NCBI RefSeq assembly: GCF_900110215.1
Contig: NZ_FOCX01000023.1
Coordinates: forward strand, 1-64,000
Direction of reading: 5' to 3'
Source: Halorientalis persicus
GTDB taxonomy: Archaea > Halobacteriota > Halobacteria > Halobacteriales > Haloarculaceae
Length of the DNA: 64,000 nucleotides
Position numbers and translations under genes: made by a program. Each line of letters starts with the position of its first letter. Position 1 is the first letter of the stretch. Below, in pieces: positions 35,060 to 44,400 of this stretch. The notes beneath the pieces were generated by a model. The model made no database searches, had not been told where the DNA came from, and saw only the letters and a list, made by a program, of their open reading frames with translations.

Positions 35060-35917
35060 ATGACCGACGACGCGTGGTTCGCCGGCCTCGATCCGGCGGA
35101 CCGTGAGACTGCCGCGGGCCGGATACGGGAGGGGGGCGCCGATTCGCCCGCCGACTGGCCCGCGATGGCCGTCGAGACCGGCTTCGCGGCCGACGAGGGC
35201 GATTACTACGACTGCCTCCGCGAGGCTACGATCGACGCAGCGCGGGCGGCCGTCGAGGAGCGCGAGGGCGCCGTCGACCAGCAACTCGTCCATGCCGTCC
35301 GGGCCATGGACGACTGCCGACGACAGGCCAACGAACTCGCCGAGCGGGTCGCCGAGTGGGGCAGTAGTCGCTTCGAGAGCGGGGGGACCGGGGTCGAGTA
35401 CGCCCGCGAACTTACGGAGCGCGATCCGGAGACACTGGGCGACAGACGAGCCGTCTCGTTGGCCCGACGGGTCGTCGCGCTCGACGAGGAGGCCGACGCC
35501 CTCAAGGAGTACGTCGAGACGACGACGCCGGAGGTCGCGCCGAACCTGGCGGCGCTTGCCGGCCCCGTGCTGGCCGCCCGCTTGCTGTCGCTCGCGGGTG
35601 GGCTGGAGTCGCTGGCCAAGAAACCCAGCGGGACCGTGCAGGTGCTGGGGGCCGAGGACGCCCTCTTCGCCCACCTGCGCGGGGACGCTCCCTCGCCCAA
35701 ACACGGGATCATCTACACCCACGACGCGGTTCGGGGGACCAGACCCGACGATCGCGGCTCCGCGGCCCGGGCGCTCGCGGGGAAACTCTCGATCGCCGCG
35801 CGGATCGACCACTACAGCGGCGACCGCCGGCCCGAACTCGAAGCGGAACTGGACGACCGCATCGCGACCATTCAGGCTCGGGCGGCGGACGACACGGAGG
35901 CGGGCGACGATGAGTGA
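35060..35917 (+). CDS. nop5: Nop5/Nop56-58 box C/D RNP core protein
   Basis: The 285-residue protein scaffolds the 2'-O-methylation guide RNP, binding L7Ae-C/D RNA and fibrillarin. The coiled-coil region (about 70-160) is followed by the Nop domain with TTTPEVAPNLAALAGPVLAARLLSLAGGLESLAKKPSGTVQVLGAEDALF in pattern (GP-x-x-A-A-R-L-L...A-K-x-P-S-x-x-x-Q-x-L-G-A-E) and KHGIIYTHDAVRG. It lacks the long KKE/D tail of eukaryotic proteins. It overlaps fibrillarin by 8 nt. Confidence 0.94.
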   Translation: MTDDAWFAGLDPADRETAAGRIREGGADSPADWPAMAVETGFAADEGDYYDCLREATIDAARAAVEEREGAVDQQLVHAVRAMDDCRRQANELAERVAEWGSSRFESGGTGVEYARELTERDPETLGDRRAVSLARRVVALDEEADALKEYVETTTPEVAPNLAALAGPVLAARLLSLAGGLESLAKKPSGTVQVLGAEDALFAHLRGDAPSPKHGIIYTHDAVRGTRPDDRGSAARALAGKLSIAARIDHYSGDRRPELEAELDDRIATIQARAADDTEAGDDE

Positions 35918-36542
35918 CCTACCCGCCGGGGTGGCACGTCGGGACATCGACGGCGAGACCGGGCTGGCGACACAGGGCCCGCCGGCATACGGCGAACCGA
36001 CCGACGAGGCGGGGTGGCGGCGCTGGAACCCGCGGCGCTCCAAACTCGGCGCGATGCTGGCGTCCGGAATGGACACCGGCCTCACCGGCGGCGAGACGGC
36101 CCTCTACCTCGGTGCGGCCGCGGGGACGACCGTGAGCCACGTCGCGGACTTCGCGGGACCGACCTACGCCGTCGAGTTCGCGCCACGGCCCGTCCGAGAC
36201 CTGCTGGACGTGGCCGAGGAACGTGACCGACTCTTCCCGCTGTTGAAAGACGCCCGGAAACCGGAGACGTACGCCCACGTCGTCGAGCCGGTGGATGCCA
36301 TCGTGCAAGACGTTGCGACGCGGGGACAGGCCGAGGTGGCGCTGGCCAACCGGGAGTTCCTGCGAGAGGACGGCCGCCTTCTCATGGCGGTGAAAGCCCG
36401 CAGCGAGGACGTGACCGCTGATCCAGAGGTGGTGTTCGACGCGGTGGTCGAGACGCTCTCGGAGGGGTACGAGATTCTGGAGCGCGCGCGCCTGGAACCG
36501 TACCACGCCGACCACCTCGGGGTCGTGGCGCGGCCGCGGTGA
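35910..36542 (+). CDS. flpA: Fibrillarin-like rRNA/tRNA 2'-O-methyltransferase
   Basis: The 210-residue SAM enzyme is the catalytic subunit of box C/D RNPs. It has WNPRRSKLGAML, ALYLGAAAGTTVSHVAD (SAM loop), VYAVEF-like TYAVEFAPRPVRDLL and DAIVQDVATRGQAEVALAN with the catalytic Asp. C-terminal VKARSEDVTADPEVVF completes the K-D-K-H type set. ATGAGTGA overlap with nop5 supports the ATG at 35910. Confidence 0.95.
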   Translation: MSDLPAGVARRDIDGETGLATQGPPAYGEPTDEAGWRRWNPRRSKLGAMLASGMDTGLTGGETALYLGAAAGTTVSHVADFAGPTYAVEFAPRPVRDLLDVAEERDRLFPLLKDARKPETYAHVVEPVDAIVQDVATRGQAEVALANREFLREDGRLLMAVKARSEDVTADPEVVFDAVVETLSEGYEILERARLEPYHADHLGVVARPR

Positions 36543-36621
36543 GGCCGGCGACGAGTCGGTCCGGGCGGCCGTCGGTCCGGAAGGGAAGGTTTAGGCCGGG
36601 GGGAGTCCAACCCGCGGAAAG

Positions 36622-37704
36622 ATGGACCGGAGGGGCTCTTCCGAGACGTTCACCCGGATGGGAACGCTGGGTATCGAAGAGGAGTTTTTCGTCGTCGACG
36701 ACCGGAACCGGCCGACCTCCGGCACGGACGAACTCGTCTACGAGACCGAGCCACCGGAGATCCTGGACGGCCGGCTGGACCACGAACTGTTCAAGTGCGT
36801 CATCGAGACACAGACGCCGACGATCGGTGCCGGCGACCTCGACGAGGCCAGCGAGCACCTGGACGCCGTGCGGTCGGCGCTGGTCGAGCACGCCGAGGCC
36901 CACGGCTACGGCATCGCCGCGGCGGGTCTCCACCCGGCCGCGAAGTGGCGGGAACTCGAACACGCCGAGAAGCCGCGTTACCAGGCGCAACTCGACCGCA
37001 TCCAGTACCCCCAACACCGGAACACGACCGCCGGTCTGCACGTCCACGTCGGGGTCGACGACGCGGACAAGGCGGTGTGGATCGCAAACGAGATCCGCTG
37101 GCATCTATCGATCGTGCTCGCGCTGTCGGCAAACTCGCCGTACTGGAACGGGTTCGACACCGGCCTGCACTCCGCACGGGCAAAGATCTTCGAGGCACTC
37201 CCGAACACGGGCGTGCCGACGACGTTTGCCTCCTACGCCGAGTTCGACGAGTTCGAGCGCACGATGGTCGAGACGGGTTCGATCGACGACCGGGGCGAAC
37301 TCTGGTACGACGTGCGGCCCCACTCGGGACTGGGCACCGTCGAGGTGCGGACGCCTGACGGCCAGGCCGACCAGGAGAAAGTCATGGCCTTCGTCGAGTA
37401 CACCCACGCGCTCGTGACCGATCTCGCCGAGCGCTACGAGGACGGCGAGACCGGCCGAAAGCACCGGCGCGAGCTGCTGGACGAGAACAAGTGGCGCGCG
37501 ATCCGGCACGGTCACGGGGCGACCCTCCTGTCGCGTGACCTCTCGGAAACCGTCGATCTGGGCGAACTGGTCGACCGCGAGTGCGAGCGACTGGGCGTCA
37601 GCGGCATCCGCGAGGTCTACGACGCCGAGAGCGGTGCCGAGAAGCAACGCCGACTCCACGACGAGGCCGGGATGGACGCCCTGTGTCGGTCGTTGCGTTT
37701 GTAG
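36622..37704 (+). CDS. gshA: Glutamate-cysteine ligase (GCS2 family, GshA)
   Basis: The 360-residue ligase begins [20 protein letters not shown] and carries [57 protein letters not shown] (metal/ATP site) and [18 protein letters not shown] in pattern. In haloarchaea GshA makes gamma-glutamylcysteine, the main low-molecular-weight thiol. The start at 36622 is favoured because homologues carry a 12-residue extension before MGTLG. An SD-like GGAAAG precedes it. A second, disrupted GCS2-type gene lies at 82-285. Confidence 0.9.
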   Translation: MDRRGSSETFTRMGTLGIEEEFFVVDDRNRPTSGTDELVYETEPPEILDGRLDHELFKCVIETQTPTIGAGDLDEASEHLDAVRSALVEHAEAHGYGIAAAGLHPAAKWRELEHAEKPRYQAQLDRIQYPQHRNTTAGLHVHVGVDDADKAVWIANEIRWHLSIVLALSANSPYWNGFDTGLHSARAKIFEALPNTGVPTTFASYAEFDEFERTMVETGSIDDRGELWYDVRPHSGLGTVEVRTPDGQADQEKVMAFVEYTHALVTDLAERYEDGETGRKHRRELLDENKWRAIRHGHGATLLSRDLSETVDLGELVDRECERLGVSGIREVYDAESGAEKQRRLHDEAGMDALCRSLRL

Positions 37705-37753
37705 CCAAGGATTTTTACCCGGCAACTTCCTTCCGTCGGAATAGAAGCAACTC

Positions 37754-38263
37754 ATGTCTACAGACGACGGGCCATCCGAACCGGAGGACGAGGGGTTGGA
37801 CGTGACGGACGGCGAGGTCGTCCGCGACCGACTCGAGGAAGAGACCGACAGGGCGGTCGAGCGGTTCGACGACGGCGTCGTCGACCTGCTGTCCTGGGTA
37901 CTCGACACGGAAACGCGGGCGCGCATCTACGTCTACCTGCGCCAGCATCCCGACAGCACGAGCGACGAGGTCGCGGAGGGAACGGGACTGTACCCCAGCA
38001 CCGTCCGCGAGGCGCTCGCGGAACTCCACGAGGAGGAGAAGGTGTCCCGGAGCAAACGCGAGAGCGGCGGCGCGGGGAACAACCCCTACGAGTACACCGC
38101 CATCGCGCCGAGCGAGCTGGTGTCGAGTATCGTGGGCGACGTGCAGTCGGAGCTGAACACGGTGTTCAATCTCGACGATCACCTCGAGGACGCCGAGGAG
38201 TCGGAATCGCCGGACGGAACCGACGAACCGGTGACGATCACGGTCGAGGAATCCGAGCAGTGA
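37754..38263 (+). CDS. Winged-helix transcription regulator (ArsR/TrmB-like)
   Basis: The 169-residue protein has a long acidic N-terminus, then a winged helix at about residues 45-115: LLSWVLDTETRARIYVYLRQHPDSTSDEVAEGTGLYPSTVREALAELHEEEKVSRSKRESG in pattern (helix 2 TSDEVAEGTG, recognition helix PSTVREALAELHEEEKV). The C-terminus is acidic (EESESPDGTDEP). Haloarchaeal regulators of this type control nearby genes, but no operator could be identified. It stands between gshA (49 bp) and coaD (60 bp), all on the plus strand. Confidence 0.8.
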   Translation: MSTDDGPSEPEDEGLDVTDGEVVRDRLEEETDRAVERFDDGVVDLLSWVLDTETRARIYVYLRQHPDSTSDEVAEGTGLYPSTVREALAELHEEEKVSRSKRESGGAGNNPYEYTAIAPSELVSSIVGDVQSELNTVFNLDDHLEDAEESESPDGTDEPVTITVEESEQ

Positions 38264-38323
38264 CGGTGGCCGGGGCGGGGCAATCCGAAGCCACTAAACC
38301 CTGAGGGGACCATGCCCGGAGAT

Positions 38324-38821
38324 ATGAAGGTCGCGCTGGGCGGGACGTTCGACCCCGTACACGATGGGCACCGTGCGCTGTTCGAGCGCGCGTTCGATCT
38401 CGGTGACGTCACCGTCGGGCTCACGAGCGACGAACTCGCACCGAAGACCCGCGACGAGGATCGCCACGTCCGGACGTTCGAGCAACGCCGGCGCGACCTC
38501 GACGCGGAGCTCGCGGACTTCGCCGAGCAGTTCGACCGCGAGTACGAGATCCGAGAGCTCACCGAACCCACTGGCATCGCCACAGAATCACAGTTCGACG
38601 TCCTCATCGTCTCCCCCGAGACGGAGACGGGCGGTCGCCGCATCAACGAGATTCGGCGCGAGAACGGCGACGACCCCCTCGAGATCGAGGTCGTCGACCA
38701 CGTCTACGCCGACGACGGCGAGATCATCTCCTCGACCCGGATCGTCAAAGGCGAGATCGACGAACACGGGAACCTCACGCCCGACCGCGACGGGCGACCG
38801 AAACGGGAGCCCGAAACCTGA
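38324..38821 (+). CDS. coaD: Archaeal phosphopantetheine adenylyltransferase
   Basis: The enzyme makes dephospho-CoA from phosphopantetheine and ATP. MKVALGGTFDPVHDGHRALF contains the nucleotidylyltransferase T-x-x-P-x-x-x-G-H motif, and DGEIISSTRIVKGEID the ISSTRI ATP-binding motif. From the ATG at 38324 the protein is 165 aa; an ATG at 38312 adds MPGD and cannot be excluded. It is convergent with the TFB-like gene with no spacer. Confidence 0.93.
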   Translation: MKVALGGTFDPVHDGHRALFERAFDLGDVTVGLTSDELAPKTRDEDRHVRTFEQRRRDLDAELADFAEQFDREYEIRELTEPTGIATESQFDVLIVSPETETGGRRINEIRRENGDDPLEIEVVDHVYADDGEIISSTRIVKGEIDEHGNLTPDRDGRPKREPET

Positions 38822-39130
38822 TCACCAGTCCGGGGCCTCCAGTCCCGTGCGTTCGAGCAACTCCTTCCACCGCTGTTGGACCGACAGTCGCGAGACGCCG
38901 ACGGCGTCGGCCACCTCGCCCTGCGCGCGACGGTCACTCGTCACGAGCGTCGCCACGTAGAGGCTCGCGGCCATCGTCGCCCGTTTCGAGCGGTCGCTAT
39001 CGGGAAGCGTCGAGAGAAAGAGATCGGCCGCTCGCGTGCGCGCCTCGTCGTCGAGGTCGAGGCGGTCGGCCGCCGCCTCCAGTTCGGCGAGCCACTCCTC
39101 GTTGTCGACCTCGTCGCTGGCGCGATACAT
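38822..39130 (-). CDS. TFIIB-like single cyclin-box protein
   Basis: This 102-residue protein (MYRASDEVDNEEWLAELEAA) contains one cyclin fold: AADRLDLDDEARTRAADLFLS, ATMAASLYVATLVTSDRRAQGEVADAVGVSRLSVQQRWKELLE in pattern, like the second cyclin repeat of archaeal TFB. Full TFB has a zinc ribbon and two cyclin repeats (about 300 aa); both ribbon and first repeat are missing. It may act as a regulator that binds DNA through its cyclin-box HTH (QGEVADAVGVSRLSVQQRW). The start ATG 39130 is preferred to one at 39172, which adds a non-homologous segment. Confidence 0.75.
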   Translation of the reverse strand: MYRASDEVDNEEWLAELEAAADRLDLDDEARTRAADLFLSTLPDSDRSKRATMAASLYVATLVTSDRRAQGEVADAVGVSRLSVQQRWKELLERTGLEAPDW

Positions 39131-39184
39131 ACCCGTCCGTTGACCGGCCGGGAGTATAAACGCTGTCGCCACCTACCGCGGCGT

Positions 39185-39700
39185 ATGTCAGGCACCGTCG
39201 AGGGGATCTGGGTGACCGAGGAGGGATCGGCACCGATGGAGGCCGTCGATGCGGTCCGCGCCGTGCGGGGCGGGCTGGAGGGTGACAGATACCAGCGCGG
39301 TACCGGCTACTACTCCGGGTTCGACGAGTGCGAAGTGACGCTGATCGAAGCCGAGGCCATCGAACGCATTCAGCAGGACGAGGGAATCGACCTGACCGAC
39401 GGCCGCCACCGCCGGAACGTCGTCACCCGTGGGATCGACGTTCACGAGTTGCTCGACACCCGGTTCACTCTCGGCGAGGCCACGTTCGAGGGGACCCGTC
39501 CGCGGCCGCCGTGTGCCCACGTCGAGCAGGTCGCGGGCGAGGACGGCGTCGCGAAGTCGCTGGGGAACGACCGCGGTGGGATCTGTGCCCGCGTGGTCGA
39601 CGGCGGTGAGTTCGCGGTCGGCGACGAGATCGAAGTGGGCGAGTCGGTCGCGCCCGACCCGGACGGACTCGCCGACGCGATCAGGGACCGACTGTCCTGA
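39185..39700 (+). CDS. MOSC domain protein
   Basis: The 171-residue protein MSGTVEGIWVTEEGSAPMEA has the MOSC (molybdenum cofactor sulfurase C-terminal) fold: GGLEGDRYQRGTGYYSGF, EAIERIQQDEGI, RRNVVTRGIDV and the conserved cysteine in RPRPPCAHVEQVAG. MOSC proteins bind Moco or transfer sulfur; stand-alone ones are often linked with detoxification reductases. The ATG at 39185 diverges from the TFB-like gene (54 bp between starts). Confidence 0.87.
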   Translation: MSGTVEGIWVTEEGSAPMEAVDAVRAVRGGLEGDRYQRGTGYYSGFDECEVTLIEAEAIERIQQDEGIDLTDGRHRRNVVTRGIDVHELLDTRFTLGEATFEGTRPRPPCAHVEQVAGEDGVAKSLGNDRGGICARVVDGGEFAVGDEIEVGESVAPDPDGLADAIRDRLS

Positions 39701-41089
39701 TTACCAAGGCGTCACGGCGTCTACGAGCCACGGGAGTGGCGGTTCGTCGAACGGCCAGTGGCCACACGTGGGTTCCTGCAAGGTGCCGCCGGTCGCGTAC
39801 ACGAAGGCTCGTTGTTTCTTGTCCATGCGGTAGTGACAGGTGGCCGGCCGACGCTGTTCCCAGTAGATCGTCTCCATCGAGGGGACGCCAGGCGGCCGTT
39901 CGGCGAGCGGGCCGTACTCCACGGTCCCGAGCGATTCTTGCACGGCTGCCAGTTCGTCCCGGACTGGCGTCGTCGCAGCCTCGTTCCAGTGAACGCTCGA
40001 CGCGACGAGCAAAACGACGAGCCCGAGCAACAGGACCCGTCGGGAGGGAGTTCGCGTCTCGGCGACGACGGCACCCACGCCGAGTGCGGCGAACGGGACG
40101 GCCATCACCGCGTCGATCGCACCGGCCATCTCGACGAAAAAGAAGAGCTGGTAGGCGATACCCCCCACGGCGACCCACCAGTATCTGTGCCAGTTGGCCT
40201 CACTCGCGAGGAACCAGCCGTAGATACCCAGCGGGAACACCGCGATTCCCCACCCGATCTCGTAGATGGGTTCCAGCAGCCGGGCCGCCAGCGAGTACTC
40301 GCCCGCGCCGTAGAGTGGCGTGAGCACGACCTCCACGAACAGTGGACCGACGGTGCCGGTGAGGGCGAACGGAGCCAGGACGAGCGCGGTCACGAGCGCG
40401 CCGCCCGCGAGCGCGCGTCCGAGCCCCCTCCGACTGCCCTCGACGGAGCCCATCGCGGCCACGAGGAGAGCGAGCGGTGCGCCCAGGTGCCAGAACCCGG
40501 CCGTGACGGCGGCGACGGCACCGCTCGCGAAAAAGCGCTCCTCGACGGCCAGCAGCAGGGCCAGCGCGCCGAAACACAGCGCCATGTACTTCGGCCGAAT
40601 GCCGGCCCAGGGGTACGTGACCAGCGTCGTGACGACGAACACCGTCCAGCCCGCGGCCACGCTCGCGACGCCGTTCCCGGTGAGCCGGTGGTTGATCACG
40701 CCGACGAGCGTGGCACCCGTGACGATAGCCGCCGCGGCGACCAGGACGCTCAGGACGTGCAGGACAGCCATGTTCCCGCCCGAGAGGAGGGCGAGCGGGG
40801 TCGTCACGGCGTAGATCAGGGGCGGTTTGAGGTCCCAGAAGTCGACGTAGGGTGTCGCGCCCTGGGTGACGTACCAGCCGCCGTGCTGGAACAGGGCGGA
40901 GTCGTCGCTGATGTACCAGGGGTGATCGAGGAACTGGTAGCCGGTGCCCGTGACGAGGAGGGCGATGGCACCGCCGAGCAGGAGGGGAAACCAGTGGGTC
41001 TCGATCCAGTCGTGGAGGTCGGTCCACGTTCGCGGGACCGTGGCGGGCACCCCCTGCATTGCTTGGTCGAGCATTCCGGTTCGTCTCAT
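39701..41089 (-). CDS. GT39/DolP-mannose-type membrane glycosyltransferase
   Basis: The 462-residue protein has about ten transmembrane segments. YISDDSALFQHGGWYVTQGATPYVDFWDLKPPLIY in pattern contains the external acidic pair and the 'G-x-x-P-Y-x-D-x-x-D-x-K-P-P' signature of GT-C enzymes that use dolichyl-phosphate sugars. A soluble C-terminal part (about 385-462) follows with two cysteines. It is distinct from the two 600-residue paralogues at 17246 and 46406. It abuts the MOSC gene (stop to stop, no spacer). Confidence 0.8.
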   Translation of the reverse strand: MRRTGMLDQAMQGVPATVPRTWTDLHDWIETHWFPLLLGGAIALLVTGTGYQFLDHPWYISDDSALFQHGGWYVTQGATPYVDFWDLKPPLIYAVTTPLALLSGGNMAVLHVLSVLVAAAAIVTGATLVGVINHRLTGNGVASVAAGWTVFVVTTLVTYPWAGIRPKYMALCFGALALLLAVEERFFASGAVAAVTAGFWHLGAPLALLVAAMGSVEGSRRGLGRALAGGALVTALVLAPFALTGTVGPLFVEVVLTPLYGAGEYSLAARLLEPIYEIGWGIAVFPLGIYGWFLASEANWHRYWWVAVGGIAYQLFFFVEMAGAIDAVMAVPFAALGVGAVVAETRTPSRRVLLLGLVVLLVASSVHWNEAATTPVRDELAAVQESLGTVEYGPLAERPPGVPSMETIYWEQRRPATCHYRMDKKQRAFVYATGGTLQEPTCGHWPFDEPPLPWLVDAVTPW

Positions 41090-41135
41090 AAGTCAGTTGG
41101 CAAACCGTTCGGGGGCGGTCGGTCTGCCTCGTGAC

Positions 41136-41144
41136 GTTTATAAG
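41136..41144 (+). promoter_or_regulatory. TATA box of tRNA-Leu
   Basis: GTTTATAAG lies 25-33 nt upstream of the first base of the tRNA, the standard archaeal spacing. Confidence 0.7.
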
Positions 41145-41168
41145 CAGGCGTCTGAAAGTGGGGGGTGC

Positions 41169-41253
41169 GCGCGGGTTGCCGAGCTAGGCCAAAGGCGCAG
41201 CGCTTAGGACGCTGTCCCGTAGGGGTCCGCCGGTTCAAATCCGGTCCCGCGCA
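41169..41253 (+). tRNA. tRNA-Leu (anticodon UAG)
   Basis: An 85-nt class II tRNA: acceptor GCGCGGG (41169-41175) pairs with CCCGCGC (41246-41252), discriminator A. The anticodon stem CAGCG/CGCTG encloses the loop CTTAGGA with anticodon TAG. A long variable arm (TCCCGTAGGGGTCC region) and T-arm CCGGTTCAAATCCGG are intact. CCA is not encoded. No intron is seen. Its 3' end is echoed in partial copies downstream, indicating use as an integration site. Confidence 0.95.
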
Positions 41254-41256
41254 TGA

Positions 41257-41361
41257 GCGAACGAAGTGAGCGAAGAGCAGGACCGATTTGAACCCTGGAA
41301 GGAACGCGCAGCGAACGCAGTGAGCGAGCATTTCTTCCTCCGGTTCGAATCCGGTCTCGCA
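41257..41361 (+). repeat. Partial tRNA 3'-end copies and 17-bp direct repeat (old attachment sites)
   Basis: Directly after the tRNA is GCGAACGAAGTGAGCGA (41257-41273), repeated with one change as GCGAACGCAGTGAGCGA (41311-41327). Each is followed by T-arm-like sequence: an inverted copy around 41278-41296 (complement GGGTTCAAATCGGTC) and a direct copy CCGGTTCGAATCCGG (41340-41354) ending TCTCGCA at 41361. This is what remains after integration of elements into a tRNA 3' end. It forms the left border of the restriction island. Confidence 0.6.
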
Positions 41362-41417
41362 TTGGAAACCTCCGCCACCTATATGTGGTTACCAAGGACC
41401 AGTTTGGGATATCTTAC

Positions 41418-44400
41418 ATGAGTCAGGCCACACTCTCTGAGCGACCATACGTCAATTCGAATCTGTTCTCGGGCCACTACCTCGACGAGCGCGTGCAAGA
41501 GCGCGACGAGTGGGATTGTGACGACGCGGCCAGCGAGGCGATGGAGAAACTCCAATCGCTCTACGACCTGGAAGGATCGCTGGTAGAAGGCTATGGCGAG
41601 GACGCGCTCATCGACAACTGGATAGACGAGGTGCTTGATGTACTCGGGTTCGGAACCCAGGAAGAGGTGACGCTTCCCGACGGCGGTGGCTTCGTCGACG
41701 AACTACTCTTCGAGACGCCGACCGTCCGACGTGACGCCGCCGAGGTCTATCTCGACACTGAAGACACGACCGACCTCTTCGAGCGCGGCGTCGGTATCGT
41801 CGAGGCCAAACAGTGGGACGCCGCGTTCGATGTCCAGTTCAGTGAGCAGCGCCCCTACCGCAACGCCTCTCACCAGACGAAACACTATCTCGAAAACACG
41901 CCGCCGAACATCCAGTGGGGTATTCTGACGAACGGTCGAAAGTGGCGACTCTACGGGACCAACGACTACGAGACCCAGACGTACTTCGAGGTCGACCTCC
42001 CCGAACTACTCGAACGCGGTGATCTGGAGGCGTTCAAATACTTTTACGTGTTCTTTCGACCCACCGCGTTCCACGAATCCGACGGAACGACGTTTCACGA
42101 CGAGGTGTGGTCCGAGAGCGAGACCGCGTCCCAGGAACTCGGGGAGAATCTACAGGACAACGTCTTCACAGCACTCCGTGTGCTCGGCCGGGGCTTCGTC
42201 GAGACCAACGACGATCTCGACATCGACCCCGACGACGCGGAGGCGCTGGACGAACTGAAAGAGCAGTCGCTCGTGTTCCTCTACCGGCTGATGTTCGTGC
42301 TGTACGCGGAGGCGCGGGGGCTCATCCATCCGGAGGACCAGCAGGCACAGGACGAGTACGACCGGAACTTCAGCCTCGACGAACTCCGGCTGGACATTCA
42401 CGAGGCCATCGGGGAGGTCGACGAGGGCTTCGAGGAGGAATTCAGCACGTACTCGACCGGGATGTGGAGCCGACTGGAAGATCTATTCAGACTCATCGAC
42501 GAGGGTGAGGACGCTCTCGGGATTCCGCCGTACAACGGCGGCCTGTTCGATCACGACGACCACGACTTCCTGACGGAACACGAGGTGAGCGACCGCTATC
42601 TCGCGGAAGTCATCTATCGGCTCTCGACCACGAAAAACGACGAGGAGCGCTACGTCCTCGCGGACTACGCCGACCTCGACACGCGCCACCTCGGGAGCGT
42701 CTACGAGGGCCTGCTGGAACACCAGTTCCGCATCGCGCCGGAGCAGTACGCGGCGGTCGCGGCGGACGGCGGACAGGTCTGGAAGCCAGCCACCGAAGTC
42801 AGCGTCGCCGAAGCGGTCGAGACCGTCCCCGAAGGCGGGCTCTACGTCGTCAACGACGAGGGCGAGCGCAAGGCCACTGGAGCCTACTACACGCCCGACT
42901 ACGTGGTGACCTACATCGTCGAGGAGACGGTCGGGCCGCTGGTCGAGGAGATCCGCGAGGACCTGATCGACCAGGGCTTCGAGCCCGGGACCCAGGAGTA
43001 CATCGCGCCGTTCTTCCGCCGGGTGACCGACCTGCGGATTCTCGACCCGGCGATGGGGAGCGGCCACTTCCTGACGAAAGCAACGGGCTATCTCTCCGAG
43101 CAGGTGATGGCCGAAGTCCGCGAGGCCGAATCGGAGTTCGGCGTCGCCTTCGACGAACAGCACATTCGGCGTGAAATCGCCAAGGAGTGCATCTACGGCG
43201 TGGACCTCAACGGGATGGCGGTCGAACTCGCGAAACTGTCGATGTGGCTTGAGACGCTGGCCGCCGACCGTCCGCTCGCCTTTCTCGATCACCACTTCAA
43301 GCAGGGCAACTCGCTGGTCGGGTCGGACATCGAGGAGATCGAGGAACTGGAGTCCGACGCGAACGGTGCGGACGAGCAGGCGTCACTCGCCGAGTTCGGT
43401 GCGACTCGCGAGGGCACCATCGAGCGCCTCATGGACATCTACAGCGAGTTCCTCGCCATCGAGAACGAGACCGTCGAGGACGTGCACGAGATGAAACGGA
43501 AGTACGCCGAGATCGAGCAGGACGAACTCCGGAAACGGTTGGTAGCGATGGCGAACGTCTACACCGCCGAGCGGTTCGGACTGGACGTTCCCAGTGGTGC
43601 GTACGAACAAATGGCGAGGGCCTTAGAAGATGACAAAGAGTGGGAAAGCGTTGAGGATACAGATTGGTTCGCAACCGGACAAAGGATTTCCAACGAACAA
43701 GACTCATTCCACTGGCGATTAGAGTTCCCGGAGGTTTTCTACGAAGAAGGTGGGAGAGAGCGTAAAAAAGACGGATTCGATGCAGTAATTGGAAACCCAC
43801 CGTATGTTCCTACGGAACAGATACTTGACCAACAAAAGGAATATCTCACCACAGTTTTTGAGGTACTACATAGAAAATATGACCTCTCAGTTGCATTTCT
43901 TCAACAAATAATCAGATTGTCCAGAAGTGAGGGGAGATGTGGAATGATTACACCGGTAGCTTGGGAGACTGGTGAGAATTATTCTAGATTCCGTGAAACA
44001 AATCTAGTTGAGGGGGAGATGAATCTTGAGAAGATTATCAATCTCCCGTTTGATGTTTTCCAAGACGCATATATCGATACGAACATCGCTATATTTAGAA
44101 AATCCGCTCCTTCTGGTTCGTTTTTGGCTAAAGAATTTGAGAAGCGTCTAAGGGTCGAATCAGCTGATGTAATGGAAGAAAAGTCAGAGCAGATTCCCCA
44201 GGATTATTTGACTGAAGTAGGTGGTGCAAAGATATTCCTCCAAAAAGGCACATATGAAATGCTCAAAAGGTTTAGTGGAAGTGAATTTGTTGATCTCGGC
44301 GAGATCACTGATGCAACACAAGGGATTGTCGCTTCCTTCCATGAGTACTCAAATGAGAGAGAGAATGATGAGTTCCTTGAATATCGAGAGTGTGACGTTT

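Noticed and set aside
41086-41395. Minus-strand frames through the tRNA-Leu region containing RGTGFEPADP-like text
   Set aside because: These are the well-known spurious translations of tRNA T-arm complements (GFEP...), not proteins.
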